Positions 1-9,101 of a stretch of DNA of 64,000 nucleotides are shown one piece after another. This stretch comes from Zeimonas sediminis (lineage in GTDB: Bacteria; Pseudomonadota; Gammaproteobacteria; Burkholderiales; Burkholderiaceae_E). Every line of letters begins with the position of its first letter. Positions within the stretch are counted from its first letter, which is position 1. The stretch spans positions 806,001 to 870,000 of the forward strand of contig NZ_JAMQYE010000001.1 in NCBI RefSeq assembly GCF_023721795.1, given 5' to 3'. The notes under the pieces were generated by a model. It had not been told where the DNA came from and made no database searches. It saw only the letters and a program-made list of their open reading frames with translations. A program made the translations under genes and the position numbers.

Positions 1-1669
1 CGCGCCGCAGGCCTCGCTCGAGGCGGACTCCGTCGCGGCCGCGGCCCCGGTCCAGTCCTCGGTCGCGGTCGAAGACCAGGCCGTCGACGAGCGCCCGGAT
101 GCCACGGCCGCACAGGCCTCCGCCCGCGTCGAGGCCGAGCCGAGCCTTCCGAAGTGGACCGGCCGCGACGAAAGCCTGCCCGGCAGCCTTTGGGACAGGA
201 TCCGCGCCGGCTTCGCGATGCCCGATCTCGACACCTCGCTGGTCGCCGAGAAGGAGCGCTTCTACCTGCAGCGACCGGACTACCTGCAGCGGATGTTCGA
301 TCGCGGCGGGCGCTACCTGTTCCACATCGTCGAGGAGATCGAGAAGCGCGGCATGCCGACCGAGCTGGCGCTGCTTCCCTTCGTCGAAAGCGCGATGAAC
401 CCGGTGGCGCTTTCGCACGCCAACGCCGCCGGCCTCTGGCAGTTCATTCCTTCGACCGGCAAGGCGTTCAATCTGGACCAGAACTGGTGGGTCGACAACC
501 GGCGCGACGTGGTCAAGTCGACCGAGGCAGCGCTCGACTACCTGCAGAAGATCTACGAGATGCACGGCAACGACTGGTTCCTGGCGCTCGCCTCGTACAA
601 CTGGGGCGAAGGCGCGGTGGGCCGGGCGGTCAAGCGCAACAAGGCACGCGGCCTGCCGGGCGACTACCTGTCGCTGCGGATGCCGGCCGAGACCCGCCAC
701 TACGTGCCGAAGCTGCTCGCGCTCAAGCGCATCGTCCAGCGAGCCGACGCCCTGGGCGTCAAGCTGCCCGAGCTGCCGAACAGGCCCTACTTCGTCACGA
801 TCGAGAAGACCCGGCCGATCGACCTGAAGCTGGCCGCGCGCTTCGCCGGCATGTCGGTCGAGGAGTTCGTGGCCCTGAATCCGGCGCACAACCGGCCGGT
901 CATCTCGGCCAGCCGGAACAACGAGATCAAGCTGCCCGCCGACCGGGTCGACGCCTTCCTGGACGCGGTCGAGAACCACGGCCGCAGCAACCGCGTCTTC
1001 GCCACCTGGCAGCCCTACACGCTGCAGGCCGGCGAAACCCTGGAGTCGCTCGCAATGCGCGCCGGCATCAGCGTGGCCGAGCTGCGCGAGGCCAACGACC
1101 TGCGGCCCGGCTCCCGGCTGCTGCCGGGCACCCGCATCCTGAGCCCGCACCGTCAGGTCGCGGACGAGACCCGGGTCGAGAACTTCGACGGGCCGCGCGT
1201 CTACGAGCTGGTCGAGCGGCCGGCCGTCCATCACGTGGTGCGGCCTCGGGAAACGCTGTCGTCGATCGCCCGCCGCTACGGCACCTCGGTGGCCTCGCTC
1301 AAGCAGTTGAACGGCCTGAAGTCGGCGAGCGCGCCGCGCGGGGCCCGCCTGCTGGTCAGGCCCGCCAGCTCGCAGACGCTGCTGACGACCGAGAGCGGCG
1401 ATCGCCGCGTGCTCGCGCAGGGCGAGCAGCCGAGGATCATCCGGGCGGTGGTGCGCGAGCAGGCGCCGGCGCGAGCGGCCGGCAGCCCGACGCCGGCGGC
1501 CGAACCCGTCGCGGCGACGAAGCTGCCTGCCGGCAAGCCGGCCGCCGCGCGCAAGTCCACGCAACGCGCCGCCCCCAGCCCGGGCGCGGCGCGCGATGCC
1601 GCGGTGCGCAACGTCGGCAGTTCGTCGAAGACGCCGGTGGCCAGGCCGGCTTCGGGCAAGCGGACCTGA
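1..1669 (+). CDS. mltD: Membrane-bound lytic murein transglycosylase D, 5' end missing
   Basis: The reading frame is open from base 2, so the start and signal sequence lie upstream of the window. The protein cleaves peptidoglycan glycan strands at the periplasmic face, forming 1,6-anhydromuramic ends. The SLT domain is seen in LPFVESAMNP (the Glu is the catalytic acid), followed by AGLWQFIPSTG and ASYNWGEGAV, the usual order in the MltD/Slt family. Two LysM-type repeats follow, near bases 1010-1150 and 1230-1370 (VRPRETLSSIARRYG), and should bind glycan. The C-terminal roughly 95 residues are Ala/Pro/Arg-rich and low complexity. The visible N-terminal stretch is also Ala-rich and precedes the enzymatic domain. 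The gene is convergent with yejF, leaving only 18 bp between them and no clear terminator. The family call is firm; the true start cannot be seen. Confidence 0.93.
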   Translation, partial: APQASLEADSVAAAAPVQSSVAVEDQAVDERPDATAAQASARVEAEPSLPKWTGRDESLPGSLWDRIRAGFAMPDLDTSLVAEKERFYLQRPDYLQRMFDRGGRYLFHIVEEIEKRGMPTELALLPFVESAMNPVALSHANAAGLWQFIPSTGKAFNLDQNWWVDNRRDVVKSTEAALDYLQKIYEMHGNDWFLALASYNWGEGAVGRAVKRNKARGLPGDYLSLRMPAETRHYVPKLLALKRIVQRADALGVKLPELPNRPYFVTIEKTRPIDLKLAARFAGMSVEEFVALNPAHNRPVISASRNNEIKLPADRVDAFLDAVENHGRSNRVFATWQPYTLQAGETLESLAMRAGISVAELREANDLRPGSRLLPGTRILSPHRQVADETRVENFDGPRVYELVERPAVHHVVRPRETLSSIARRYGTSVASLKQLNGLKSASAPRGARLLVRPASSQTLLTTESGDRRVLAQGEQPRIIRAVVREQAPARAAGSPTPAAEPVAATKLPAGKPAAARKSTQRAAPSPGAARDAAVRNVGSSSKTPVARPASGKRT

Positions 1670-1687
1670 GCCGCGGCCGAACCGCCG

Positions 1688-3325
1688 TCAGTCCAGCGAG
1701 GCGGCGAGCAACTGCCGGGTGTAGTCGGCCTGCGGGGCGCCGAACACCGCCTCGACCTCGCCGGCCTCGACCACTTCGCCGTCCTTCATCACGATCACCC
1801 GGTGGGCCATTGCCCGCACGACGGCCAGGTCGTGCGTGATGAACAGGTAGGCGAGCCCGTGGCGCTCCTGCAGGCCGGCCAGCAGCCTGAGCACCTGGCG
1901 CTGCACCGAGACGTCCAGCGCCGACGTCGGCTCGTCGAGCACGAGCAGGTCGGGCTGCAGCACGACGGCCCGCGCGATCGCGATCCGCTGGCGCTGGCCG
2001 CCGGAGAACTCGTGCGGATAGCGGTCCAGCACGCTTTCGTCCAGACCGACCTCGGCCAGCATCGCCACCACGCGTTCGCGCCGCGCGCGCGCGTCGAGCC
2101 CCGGCTGGTGCAGCGCCAGGCCCTCGCCGACGATCTGCCCGATCGTCATCCTCGGCGACAGCGAGTTGTAGGGATCCTGGAAGACGAGCTGCATGCGCCG
2201 GCGCAGCGGGCGGAAAGCGGCGCGCGGCAGCGAATCGATGCGCTGGCCGTCCAGCCGGATGGCGCCCTCGGTCTCGCCGGCCGCGAGCTTCAGCAGCGAC
2301 AGGCCCAGCGTGGTCTTGCCCGAGCCCGACTCGCCGACGATCGCCAGCGTCTCGCCGCGGGCCACGCGAAGATCGACCCCGCGCACCGCCTCGAAGACGT
2401 GGCGACCGAACCAGCCGCGGCGCGACACGAAGCGGCAGCGCAGGCCCTCGGCCTCGACCAGCGTCGGCGCGCCAGCCGGCGGCGGGCCGACCTCGCGCGT
2501 CGGGCGGCTGTCGATCAACAGCCGCGTGTAGGCCTCGCGCGGCGCGCCGAACAAGGCCGCCGTGTCGCCCTCTTCCACGACGCGGCCGTCCTTCATCACC
2601 GCGACCCGGTCGGCGAAGGCGCGCACCAGCGGCAGGTCGTGCGTGATCAGCAGGACCGACATGCCCAGCTCGCGCTGCAGCTCCTCGAGCAGCGAAACGA
2701 TCTGGCGCTGGATCGTCACGTCGAGCGCGGTCGTCGGCTCGTCGGCCAGCAACAGCTTCGGGCCGCAGGCCAGCGCCATCGCGATCATCGCGCGCTGCCG
2801 CTGGCCGCCCGACAGCTGGTGCGGCAGGCTCGAGAAGCGGTGCTGCGGCTCGGGAATCCGCGTGAGCTCGAGCAGCTCGACTGCGCGGCGGGCCGCCTGC
2901 GCCCGGCTCAGGCCCTCGTGCAGCTCGAGCACCTCGCAGATCTGGTCGCCGACCGTGTACAGCGGGTTGAACGCCGTCATCGGCTCCTGGAAGACCATCG
3001 CGATGTCGCGGCCGCGGACGCCGCGCATCTCGCGCTCGGGCAGAGCCAGCAGGTCGCGGCCCTCGAACAGGATGCTGCCGCCGTAGCGGGCGTCCGCGTT
3101 CAGGCGCAGCACCGACAGCGCGGTCACCGTCTTGCCCGAACCCGACTCGCCGACCAGCGCGAACTTCTCCCCGCGCCCGATCGACAGCGACACCCGATCG
3201 ACCACCCGCGCGCTGCCGCTGGCGGTGCGGAAGTCGACCGACAGGCTCGCGATCTCCAGCAGCGGGGCCGGGTCGCCGGCGCGCCCGGGGCTTGCTCGGT
3301 CAGGTCGCATCGGTCGCTCAGCCAC
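1688..3325 (-). CDS. yejF: Oligopeptide/microcin C ABC importer, double ATPase YejF
   Basis: This is a 545-residue fused ATPase with two complete ABC cassettes, the YejF layout. Cassette 1 has Walker A GESGSGKT, signature LSGGQRQR and Walker B LLLADEPT. Cassette 2 repeats these (GESGSGKTTLG, FSGGQRQRIAIA, LLVLDEPTSALD). It powers uptake of oligopeptides (in E. coli, also microcin C) through YejB/YejE, with YejA as the periplasmic binding protein. It is the last gene of the yejABEF operon and overlaps the end of yejE. The start used is GTG at 3325; an in-frame ATG at 3310 is also possible, and neither has a strong ribosome binding site. Confidence 0.93.
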   Translation of the reverse strand: MAERPMRPDRASPGRAGDPAPLLEIASLSVDFRTASGSARVVDRVSLSIGRGEKFALVGESGSGKTVTALSVLRLNADARYGGSILFEGRDLLALPEREMRGVRGRDIAMVFQEPMTAFNPLYTVGDQICEVLELHEGLSRAQAARRAVELLELTRIPEPQHRFSSLPHQLSGGQRQRAMIAMALACGPKLLLADEPTTALDVTIQRQIVSLLEELQRELGMSVLLITHDLPLVRAFADRVAVMKDGRVVEEGDTAALFGAPREAYTRLLIDSRPTREVGPPPAGAPTLVEAEGLRCRFVSRRGWFGRHVFEAVRGVDLRVARGETLAIVGESGSGKTTLGLSLLKLAAGETEGAIRLDGQRIDSLPRAAFRPLRRRMQLVFQDPYNSLSPRMTIGQIVGEGLALHQPGLDARARRERVVAMLAEVGLDESVLDRYPHEFSGGQRQRIAIARAVVLQPDLLVLDEPTSALDVSVQRQVLRLLAGLQERHGLAYLFITHDLAVVRAMAHRVIVMKDGEVVEAGEVEAVFGAPQADYTRQLLAASLD

Positions 3326-4343
3326 GGCGGGTATCCAGTGCGTCGCGCAAGGCCTCGCCGACGAAGATCAGCAGCAGCAGCATGCCGACCAGCACGCCGA
3401 AGGTTCCCAGCGAGATCCACCAGGCGTCGAGGTTCGCCTTGCCCTGCGCGAGCAGCTCGCCCAGGCTGGGCGTGGACGGCGGCACGCCCAGGCCGAGGAA
3501 GTCGAGACTGGTCAGCGCGACGATCGCGGCGCTCATCCGGAACGGCAGGAAGGCGATGACCGGAGTCAGCGAATTCGGCAGCACGTGCCGGAAGATGATC
3601 TTCGAGTCGGGAAGGCCGAGCGCCCGCGCGGCGGTCACGTACTCGAGCTGCCGGTTGCGCAGGAACTCGGCGCGCACGTAGTCCGACAGGCCCATCCAGC
3701 CGAACAGCGACAGGATCCCGAGCAGGATCCACACGCTCGGCTCGAACATCGCGGCCAGGATCAGCAGCAGGTAGAGCTCGGGAATCGAGCTCCACACCTC
3801 GATGAAGCGCTGGAAGGCCAGGTCGAGCCTGCCGCCGAAATAGCCCTGCACCGCGCCCGCCAGCACGCCCAGCAGGACCCCGATCGCGGTCAGCGCCAAG
3901 CCGAACAGCACCGACAGGCGGAAGCCGTAGAGCAGGCGCGCGAGCACGTCGCGGCCGCGATCGTCGGTGCCGAGCCAGTTCTCGGCCGACGGCGGCGCCG
4001 GGTTCGGGCTCGCCGCGAAGTAGTTGATCGTGTCGTGGCTGTAGCGGTTCGGGGGCCAGATCGCCCAGTTGCCGTCCCTGGACAGCTGCTCTCGGATGAA
4101 GGGGTCGTGATAGTCGGTCCCGGTGCGGAAGTCGCCGCCGAAGGTGGTCTCCGGATAGTGGTTCCACAGCGGCCAGTAGAGTTGCCCCTGGTAGCTCGCG
4201 ACGATCGGCCGGTCGTTGGACAGGACCTCGGCGAACAGGCTCGCGCCGAACACGATCGCGAAGATCCACAGGCTGACCCAGCCGCGCCGGTTGGCCCGAA
4301 AGCGCAGCCAGGCGCGGCGGCCGGGCGACAGCGACGCCCTCAA
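3318..4343 (-). CDS. yejE: Oligopeptide ABC importer permease YejE
   Basis: An inner-membrane permease of 341 residues with one N-terminal membrane segment (VSLWIFAIVFGASLFAEVL), a long periplasmic loop, then the DppC/YejE permease core, including the LGTDDRGRDVLARLLYGFRLS region typical of this group and an EAA-type loop (AARALGLPDSKIIFRHVLPN). I chose TTG at 4343 as start because its last two bases overlap the yejB stop codon (TTGA) and GAGG lies 7 nt upstream. The frame stays open further upstream, but that part reads as a shadow of yejB. Overlaps with both neighbours imply translational coupling in the yejABEF operon. Confidence 0.9.
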   Translation of the reverse strand: MRASLSPGRRAWLRFRANRRGWVSLWIFAIVFGASLFAEVLSNDRPIVASYQGQLYWPLWNHYPETTFGGDFRTGTDYHDPFIREQLSRDGNWAIWPPNRYSHDTINYFAASPNPAPPSAENWLGTDDRGRDVLARLLYGFRLSVLFGLALTAIGVLLGVLAGAVQGYFGGRLDLAFQRFIEVWSSIPELYLLLILAAMFEPSVWILLGILSLFGWMGLSDYVRAEFLRNRQLEYVTAARALGLPDSKIIFRHVLPNSLTPVIAFLPFRMSAAIVALTSLDFLGLGVPPSTPSLGELLAQGKANLDAWWISLGTFGVLVGMLLLLIFVGEALRDALDTRRG

Positions 4344-5386
4344 CGGTTCGCCTCGAACTTCACGCGCGGATCGACCCAGGTGTAGGCGACGTCGGTCACC
4401 AGCTTGGTGAGCAGGCCGATCAGCGAGAACACGTAGAGCGAGCCGAGCACGACCGGGTAGTCGCGCTTGATCACCGCCTCGTACGAGAGCAGGCCCAGGC
4501 CGTCGAGCGAGAACAGGGTCTCGATCAGCAGCGAGCCGGTGAAGAAGGCGCCGACGAAGGCCGCCGGCAGCGCGGTGACCAGCGGGATCAGCGCGTTGCG
4601 GAACACGTGCTTGTAGAACACCTTGCGCTCGGACAGGCCCTTGGCCCGAGCGGTCAGCACGTACTGCTTGCGGATCTCCTCGAGGAAGGTGTTCTTGGTC
4701 AGCATCGTGGTGACCGCGAAGCTGCCGACCACCAGGCAGGTCAGCGGCAGCGCCAGGTGCCAGAAGTAGTCGAGCACCTTGCCTGCCAGCGACAGCTGGT
4801 CGAAGTCGTCGGAGGTGAGCCCGCGCAGCGGGAACAACTGCAGGAAGCTGCCGCCGCCGAACAGCACGAGCAGGGCCACGCCGAGCACGAAGCCCGGGAT
4901 CGCGTAGCCCACGAGGATCGCGACCGATGTCCACAGGTCGAAGCGGCTGCCGTTGCGCACCGCCTTGGCGATGCCCAGCGGGATCGACACCGCGTAGACG
5001 ATCAGGAAGCTCCAGATCCCGAGGCTCATCGAGACCGGCAGCTTCTCGACGATCAGCTGCCAGACCCCCTTGTGGTGCGAGTAGCTGGTGCCCAGGTCGA
5101 GCACCGCGTAGCGCTTGAGCATCTCCCAGAAGCGCTCGTGCGCCGGCTTGTCGAAGCCGTAGAGCTGGCGAATCTCCTCGATCCGCTCGGCCTCGATGCC
5201 CTGCGCGCCCCGGTACACGTTGCCGGTGGTCGCGACCTCGCCGGCCAGGCCGCCGCCGCGCAGCTGCTGGACCAGCTGCTCGACCGGGCCGCCCGGCACG
5301 AACTGGATGATCACGAAGGAGACCAGCAGGATCCCGATCAGCGTCGGGACCATCAGCAGCAGGCGCCTGAGGATGTAGCCGGTCAT
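4340..5386 (-). CDS. yejB: Oligopeptide ABC importer permease YejB
   Basis: A 348-residue permease of the DppB/YejB family. The N-terminus MTGYILRRLLLMVPTLIGI is the classic first membrane helix of this family. The translocation core (TTMLTKNTFLEEIRKQYVLT and ARAKGLSERKVFYKHVFRNA) carries the EAA motif that contacts the ATPase. It forms the membrane pore with YejE. The ATG at 5386 overlaps the stop of yejA (ATGA) and is preceded by an AAGGGGAAG ribosome binding site. The large periplasmic loop after helix 1, with QLRGGGLAGEVATTGNVYRG, is characteristic of YejB rather than of short DppB proteins. Confidence 0.92.
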   Translation of the reverse strand: MTGYILRRLLLMVPTLIGILLVSFVIIQFVPGGPVEQLVQQLRGGGLAGEVATTGNVYRGAQGIEAERIEEIRQLYGFDKPAHERFWEMLKRYAVLDLGTSYSHHKGVWQLIVEKLPVSMSLGIWSFLIVYAVSIPLGIAKAVRNGSRFDLWTSVAILVGYAIPGFVLGVALLVLFGGGSFLQLFPLRGLTSDDFDQLSLAGKVLDYFWHLALPLTCLVVGSFAVTTMLTKNTFLEEIRKQYVLTARAKGLSERKVFYKHVFRNALIPLVTALPAAFVGAFFTGSLLIETLFSLDGLGLLSYEAVIKRDYPVVLGSLYVFSLIGLLTKLVTDVAYTWVDPRVKFEANR

Positions 5387-7320
5387 CGGGCTTCCCCTTG
5401 CGCGTCGCGCGACCACCAGGTCTTCAGCAGCCAGGGCTCCGCCGCGTAGTAGAGCGGCAGCGTCTCCGGGTGCGCGAGGTGCCTGCGGAAAGCGACCCGA
5501 TGCGCGGAGGCGTGGAACTGCGGGACCATGTAGTGGCCGTGGCGCAGCAGGCGGTCGAGTACCTTGGCGTGGGTGACCAGTTCGGCGCGGGTGTCGCTGC
5601 GCAGCAGCCGCTCGATCACCAGGTCGACGGCCGGGTCGCGCACGCCCGCCAGGTTGTCCGATCCCTTCTCGCCGGCGGCAGCGCTGGTGAAGCGCTCGAT
5701 CAGCTCGTTGCCGGGAGTCGGGCTGGCGCCGTAGACGTGCACGATCACGTCGAAGTCGAAATCGTCGGTCCGCTTCTGGTAGAGCGCGGGGTCGGTGACC
5801 CGCAGCCTCGCCTCGACGCCGAGCTTCTCGAGGTTGCGGGCCCAGGGCACGGCCACCCGCTCGAGCGCCTTCGAGTAGCTGAGGATCTCGAAGCTCATCT
5901 TCCTGCCCGAGGCGTCGCGCAGCACGCCCTCGTCGTCGACCCGCCAGCCCGCCTCGCGAAGCAGGACCAGCGCCCGGCGCAGGTTGTCGCGCAGGCTGCC
6001 CGGCGGGTCGGTCGTCGGCGGCACCGGCACGGCGCCGAAGACGGCCGGCGCGAGGCCGGCCGGATCCCCCTTCGCGCGCAGCCGCGCTCGAAGGTCCTCG
6101 AGCAGGGCGAGCTCGTCCGGACCGGGCAGGCCCGTCGCGGCCATGTCGCTGTTCGTGAAGTAGCTCGGGCTGCGGACGTACTGGCCGTGGAAGACCTGGC
6201 GGTTCATCCACTCGAAGTCCATCGCCAGCCCGAGCGCCTGCCTGACCCGCGCGTCGTCGAAGGGCGGGCGCCGCGTGTTGAACAGGAAGCCCTGCAGGCC
6301 CGCCGGATTCGAGTGCCGGAACTGCCGCTTGAGGATCTCGCCGCTGTCGTAGCGCCGGCCGGTGTGGCCGCGCGCCCAGTTCTTGGCCGAGTTCTCGGCC
6401 ACCCAGTCGAACTCGCCGGCCTTGAAGCCCTCGAGCCGCGCGGTCTCGTCGCCGAAGTACTTGTAGACCACGCGGTCGAAGTTGAACATGCCGCGGCGCA
6501 CGTTGAGCTCGCGGGCCCACCAGTCGGGGTTGCGCCGGTAGGAGATCGTCTTGCCCCAGTCGGTGCGCTCGATCCGGTAGGGGCCGCTGGTCAGCGGCTC
6601 TTCCTGGACCACCTCGTCGAAGTTCTTCCCGCTCCCCCACTTGCGCGAGAAGATCGGCAGCTGCATGCCGATGATCATGTGCAGCTCGTGGTTGCGGCGG
6701 CGGAACTCGAAACGGACGGTGCTCGGGTCGACGACGACGACCCGCGAGACGTCGGAGAAGTATTGCCGGAAGCGCGGGTGCGCGCGCTTGCCGGTGAGGG
6801 TCTCGAACGAATGCCTGACGTCGTCGGCGGTGACCGGATCGCCGTTCCAGAAGCGGGCGGCCGGATTCAGCCGGAAGGTGATCGACAGGCCGTCCGGCGC
6901 GAAGGCCATGTCCTCGGCGAGCAGCCCGTACATCGTGAACGGCTCGTCGTCGCTGCCCTCGGCCAGCGTCTCGAACATCAGCAGCCCGAGTCCGGCCGCT
7001 GCGAGCCCTCGCAGCGTGAACGGGTTGAGCTTGTCGAAGGAGCCGAAACCGGCGAGGTTCAGCGTGCCGCCCTTCGGAGCGTCGGGGTTGACGTAGTCGA
7101 ACGCGTCGAAGCCCTGCGGATACTTGGGCGTGTCGCCCCAGGCGAGCGCATGAGCCGCATGCGCTGGCGGCGCGGCCAACCCGGCCGTCGCGATCGAGGC
7201 GACCGCCATCCAGGCGGCAGCGAACAGCTTGCGGCCCGCCGCCGCGATCGCCGGCGGACGACGTACCGGCCGGCCGTGGGCCGGCGCATCCGCCTGGTTA
7301 TCGCGTGCGACAATTGTCAT
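5383..7320 (-). CDS. yejA: Oligopeptide ABC importer periplasmic binding protein YejA
   Basis: A 645-residue SBP_bac_5 family solute-binding protein. The N-terminal signal region ends in LAAPPAHAAHA, and the mature part begins with LAWGDTPKYPQGFDAFDYVNPDAPKGG, the hallmark of YejA-type proteins. It delivers oligopeptides, probably including murein-derived peptides, to YejBE. It heads the operon yejA-B-E-F. ATG at 7320 gives an unusually long signal n-region of about 35 residues. A TAGAAT -10-like hexamer on this strand at 7334-7329 leaves almost no 5' leader, so a start further inside is possible, for example the Met before AVASIATAG. The divergent gap to fabI is only 27 bp. Confidence 0.9.
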   Translation of the reverse strand: MTIVARDNQADAPAHGRPVRRPPAIAAAGRKLFAAAWMAVASIATAGLAAPPAHAAHALAWGDTPKYPQGFDAFDYVNPDAPKGGTLNLAGFGSFDKLNPFTLRGLAAAGLGLLMFETLAEGSDDEPFTMYGLLAEDMAFAPDGLSITFRLNPAARFWNGDPVTADDVRHSFETLTGKRAHPRFRQYFSDVSRVVVVDPSTVRFEFRRRNHELHMIIGMQLPIFSRKWGSGKNFDEVVQEEPLTSGPYRIERTDWGKTISYRRNPDWWARELNVRRGMFNFDRVVYKYFGDETARLEGFKAGEFDWVAENSAKNWARGHTGRRYDSGEILKRQFRHSNPAGLQGFLFNTRRPPFDDARVRQALGLAMDFEWMNRQVFHGQYVRSPSYFTNSDMAATGLPGPDELALLEDLRARLRAKGDPAGLAPAVFGAVPVPPTTDPPGSLRDNLRRALVLLREAGWRVDDEGVLRDASGRKMSFEILSYSKALERVAVPWARNLEKLGVEARLRVTDPALYQKRTDDFDFDVIVHVYGASPTPGNELIERFTSAAAGEKGSDNLAGVRDPAVDLVIERLLRSDTRAELVTHAKVLDRLLRHGHYMVPQFHASAHRVAFRRHLAHPETLPLYYAAEPWLLKTWWSRDAQGEAR

Positions 7321-7347
7321 CGTCGAAGATTCTAGCGGAGACCCCGA

Positions 7348-8139
7348 ATGGGATTCCTTGCCGGCAAGCGCATCCTGATCACCGGACTGCTTTCCAACCG
7401 TTCGATCGCCTACGGCATCGCGAAGGCCTGTCGCGAGCAGGGCGCCGACCTTGCATTCACCTACCAGAACGACCGTTTCAAGGATCGCGTCACCGACATG
7501 GCTGCCGAGTTCGGCTCGTCGCTGGTCTTTCCCTGCGACGTGTCCGAGGACGCCCAGATCGACGGCCTGTTCGCCGCGTTGCGCGAGCACTGGGACGGCC
7601 TCGACGGGATGGTCCACGCGATCGCCTACGCCCCGCGCGAGGCGATCGCCGGCGACCTGCTCGACGGCGTCAGCCGCGAGGCGTTCCGGATCGCCCACGA
7701 CGTGTCCTCTTACAGCTTCGTGGCGCTGGCCAAGGCGGCCGAGCCGATGATGCAGGGCCGGCGGGGCGCGATGGTCACGCTCACCTACCTGGGCGCGGTG
7801 CGCGTCGTGCCGCACTACAACACGATGGGGCTGGCCAAGGCCAGCCTCGAGGCGTCGGTGCGCTACCTGGCCGACAATCTCGGCCCGCGCGGCATCCGGG
7901 TCAACGGCATCTCGGCCGGGCCGATCCGCACGCTCGCCGCGAGCGGCATCAAGGGCTTTTCGGGCATCCTCGACTACGTCGAGAAGAACGCGCCGCTTCG
8001 CCGAAACGTGACGATCGAGGACGTCGGCAACGTGGCCGCCTTCATGCTGTCCGACCTCGCCGCAGGCGTCACCGGCGAGATCACCTACGTCGACGGCGGC
8101 TTCAGCACGCTGGCCGGGGGCATGAAGGACATCGCCTGA
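7348..8139 (+). CDS. fabI: Enoyl-[acyl-carrier-protein] reductase (NADH) FabI
   Basis: A 263-residue short-chain dehydrogenase that reduces trans-2-enoyl-ACP in the last step of each fatty-acid elongation cycle, using NADH. The length and spacing match E. coli Fab[18 protein letters not shown] binds the dinucleotide, Tyr147 and the Tyr157-x6-Lys164 pair ([10 protein letters not shown]) are the active-site residues, and [17 protein letters not shown] is the conserved substrate loop. GCGGAG lies 7 nt before the ATG. The next gene starts within the fabI stop codon, so fabI may lead a transcript that runs into the selenium genes. The family is the target of triclosan and isoniazid-like inhibitors. 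Confidence 0.97.
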   Translation: MGFLAGKRILITGLLSNRSIAYGIAKACREQGADLAFTYQNDRFKDRVTDMAAEFGSSLVFPCDVSEDAQIDGLFAALREHWDGLDGMVHAIAYAPREAIAGDLLDGVSREAFRIAHDVSSYSFVALAKAAEPMMQGRRGAMVTLTYLGAVRVVPHYNTMGLAKASLEASVRYLADNLGPRGIRVNGISAGPIRTLAASGIKGFSGILDYVEKNAPLRRNVTIEDVGNVAAFMLSDLAAGVTGEITYVDGGFSTLAGGMKDIA

Positions 8140-9101
8140 AGCCACGGCTCGTTCTCGTCACGCCTGCGCTCGCCGACGCCAACAACGGGAACTGGCAGAC
8201 CGCGTTCCGCTGGTCGCGTTTCCTCGGGAGCCAGTGCAGGGTCCTCACCGTCCGCCACTGGCAGGGCGAGCCGGCCGACGCGATGATCGCGCTGCACGCG
8301 CGCCGCTCGGCCGACTCGATCGCCGGATTCGCCGCGACCGGCCGGCCGGTCGCGGTCGTGCTGACCGGCACCGACCTGTACCGGGACACCCGCACCGACC
8401 CGTCGGCGCAGCGCTCGCTCGAGCTGGCCAGCCTGCTGGTCGTGCTGCAGCCCCGAGGCATGGACGAGCTCCCCGCGCGCCTGCGACACAAGGCGCTGAC
8501 CATCTACCAGTCGGCCCGCGCGCTCGCGCCGGGCCGGCCGCGCGCGCGCACCTTCGACCTGGCGCTGGTCGGGCACCTGCGCGAGGAGAAGGACCCGATG
8601 ACCGCGGTCCGCGCGATGGCCGCGCTGCCCGACCCGGGGCTCAGGCTGGTGCACGCCGGCGCCGTGCCGGGCGACGCGCTCGGCGACGCCTTCCGGGCCG
8701 CCGCGCGAGCCGACGCCCGGATCGAGCTGCGCGGCCCCCTGCCTCACGCGGCCGCCCGGCAGCTGATCCGCCGCTCGCGCGCGCTGCTGCTTCCCTCGCT
8801 GATGGAAGGCGGCGCGAACGTGGCGATCGAGGCGATCACGAGCGGCGTGCCGGTGCTGGCCTCGCGGATCGGCGGCTCGGTGGGCCTGCTGGGGGACGAC
8901 TACCAGGGTTTCTTCCCGGTCGGCGACGCCGCCGCGCTGGCCGGCCTGATCCGGCGCTGTAAGGAGTCGCCGGACTTCCTCGTCCACATTCGACGGCAAT
9001 GCGCGGCCCGCGCCCCGCTCTTCGAGCCGGCCCGCGAACGGGATGCCGTTCGCGCGCTGGCGCATAATCTCCTGTCCACGACCCAGGAAGCCCGACGATG
9101 A
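8136..9101 (+). CDS. senB: SenB-like selenosugar synthase (GT-B glycosyltransferase next to selD)
   Basis: A 321-residue GT4-like glycosyltransferase. The N-terminus [20 protein letters not shown] and the C-terminal [20 protein letters not shown] (E-x7-E nucleotide-sugar motif) match the TIGR04348 group that sits beside selD in many Burkholderiales. Characterised SenB joins selenophosphate to UDP-GlcNAc to form a selenosugar, the second step of selenoneine synthesis. No ATG, GTG or TTG precedes the conserved N-terminus in this frame. The first ATG would remove about 50 residues of the Rossmann fold. The most plausible start is CTG at 8136, overlapping the fabI stop (CTGA). The 3' end overlaps selD (ATGA). 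No senA is present in the window. The assignment rests on family memory and context. Confidence 0.8.
   Translation: MKPRLVLVTPALADANNGNWQTAFRWSRFLGSQCRVLTVRHWQGEPADAMIALHARRSADSIAGFAATGRPVAVVLTGTDLYRDTRTDPSAQRSLELASLLVVLQPRGMDELPARLRHKALTIYQSARALAPGRPRARTFDLALVGHLREEKDPMTAVRAMAALPDPGLRLVHAGAVPGDALGDAFRAAARADARIELRGPLPHAAARQLIRRSRALLLPSLMEGGANVAIEAITSGVPVLASRIGGSVGLLGDDYQGFFPVGDAAALAGLIRRCKESPDFLVHIRRQCAARAPLFEPARERDAVRALAHNLLSTTQEARR

Noticed and set aside
1802-3559. Long plus-strand frame opposite yejF
   Set aside because: Its composition is Arg/Gln/Ala-rich and it mirrors the GC-rich third positions of the real minus-strand gene. It has no domain and no ribosome binding site. The same applies to other long antisense frames, for example those opposite yejA, gspE, gspD and the ior genes.
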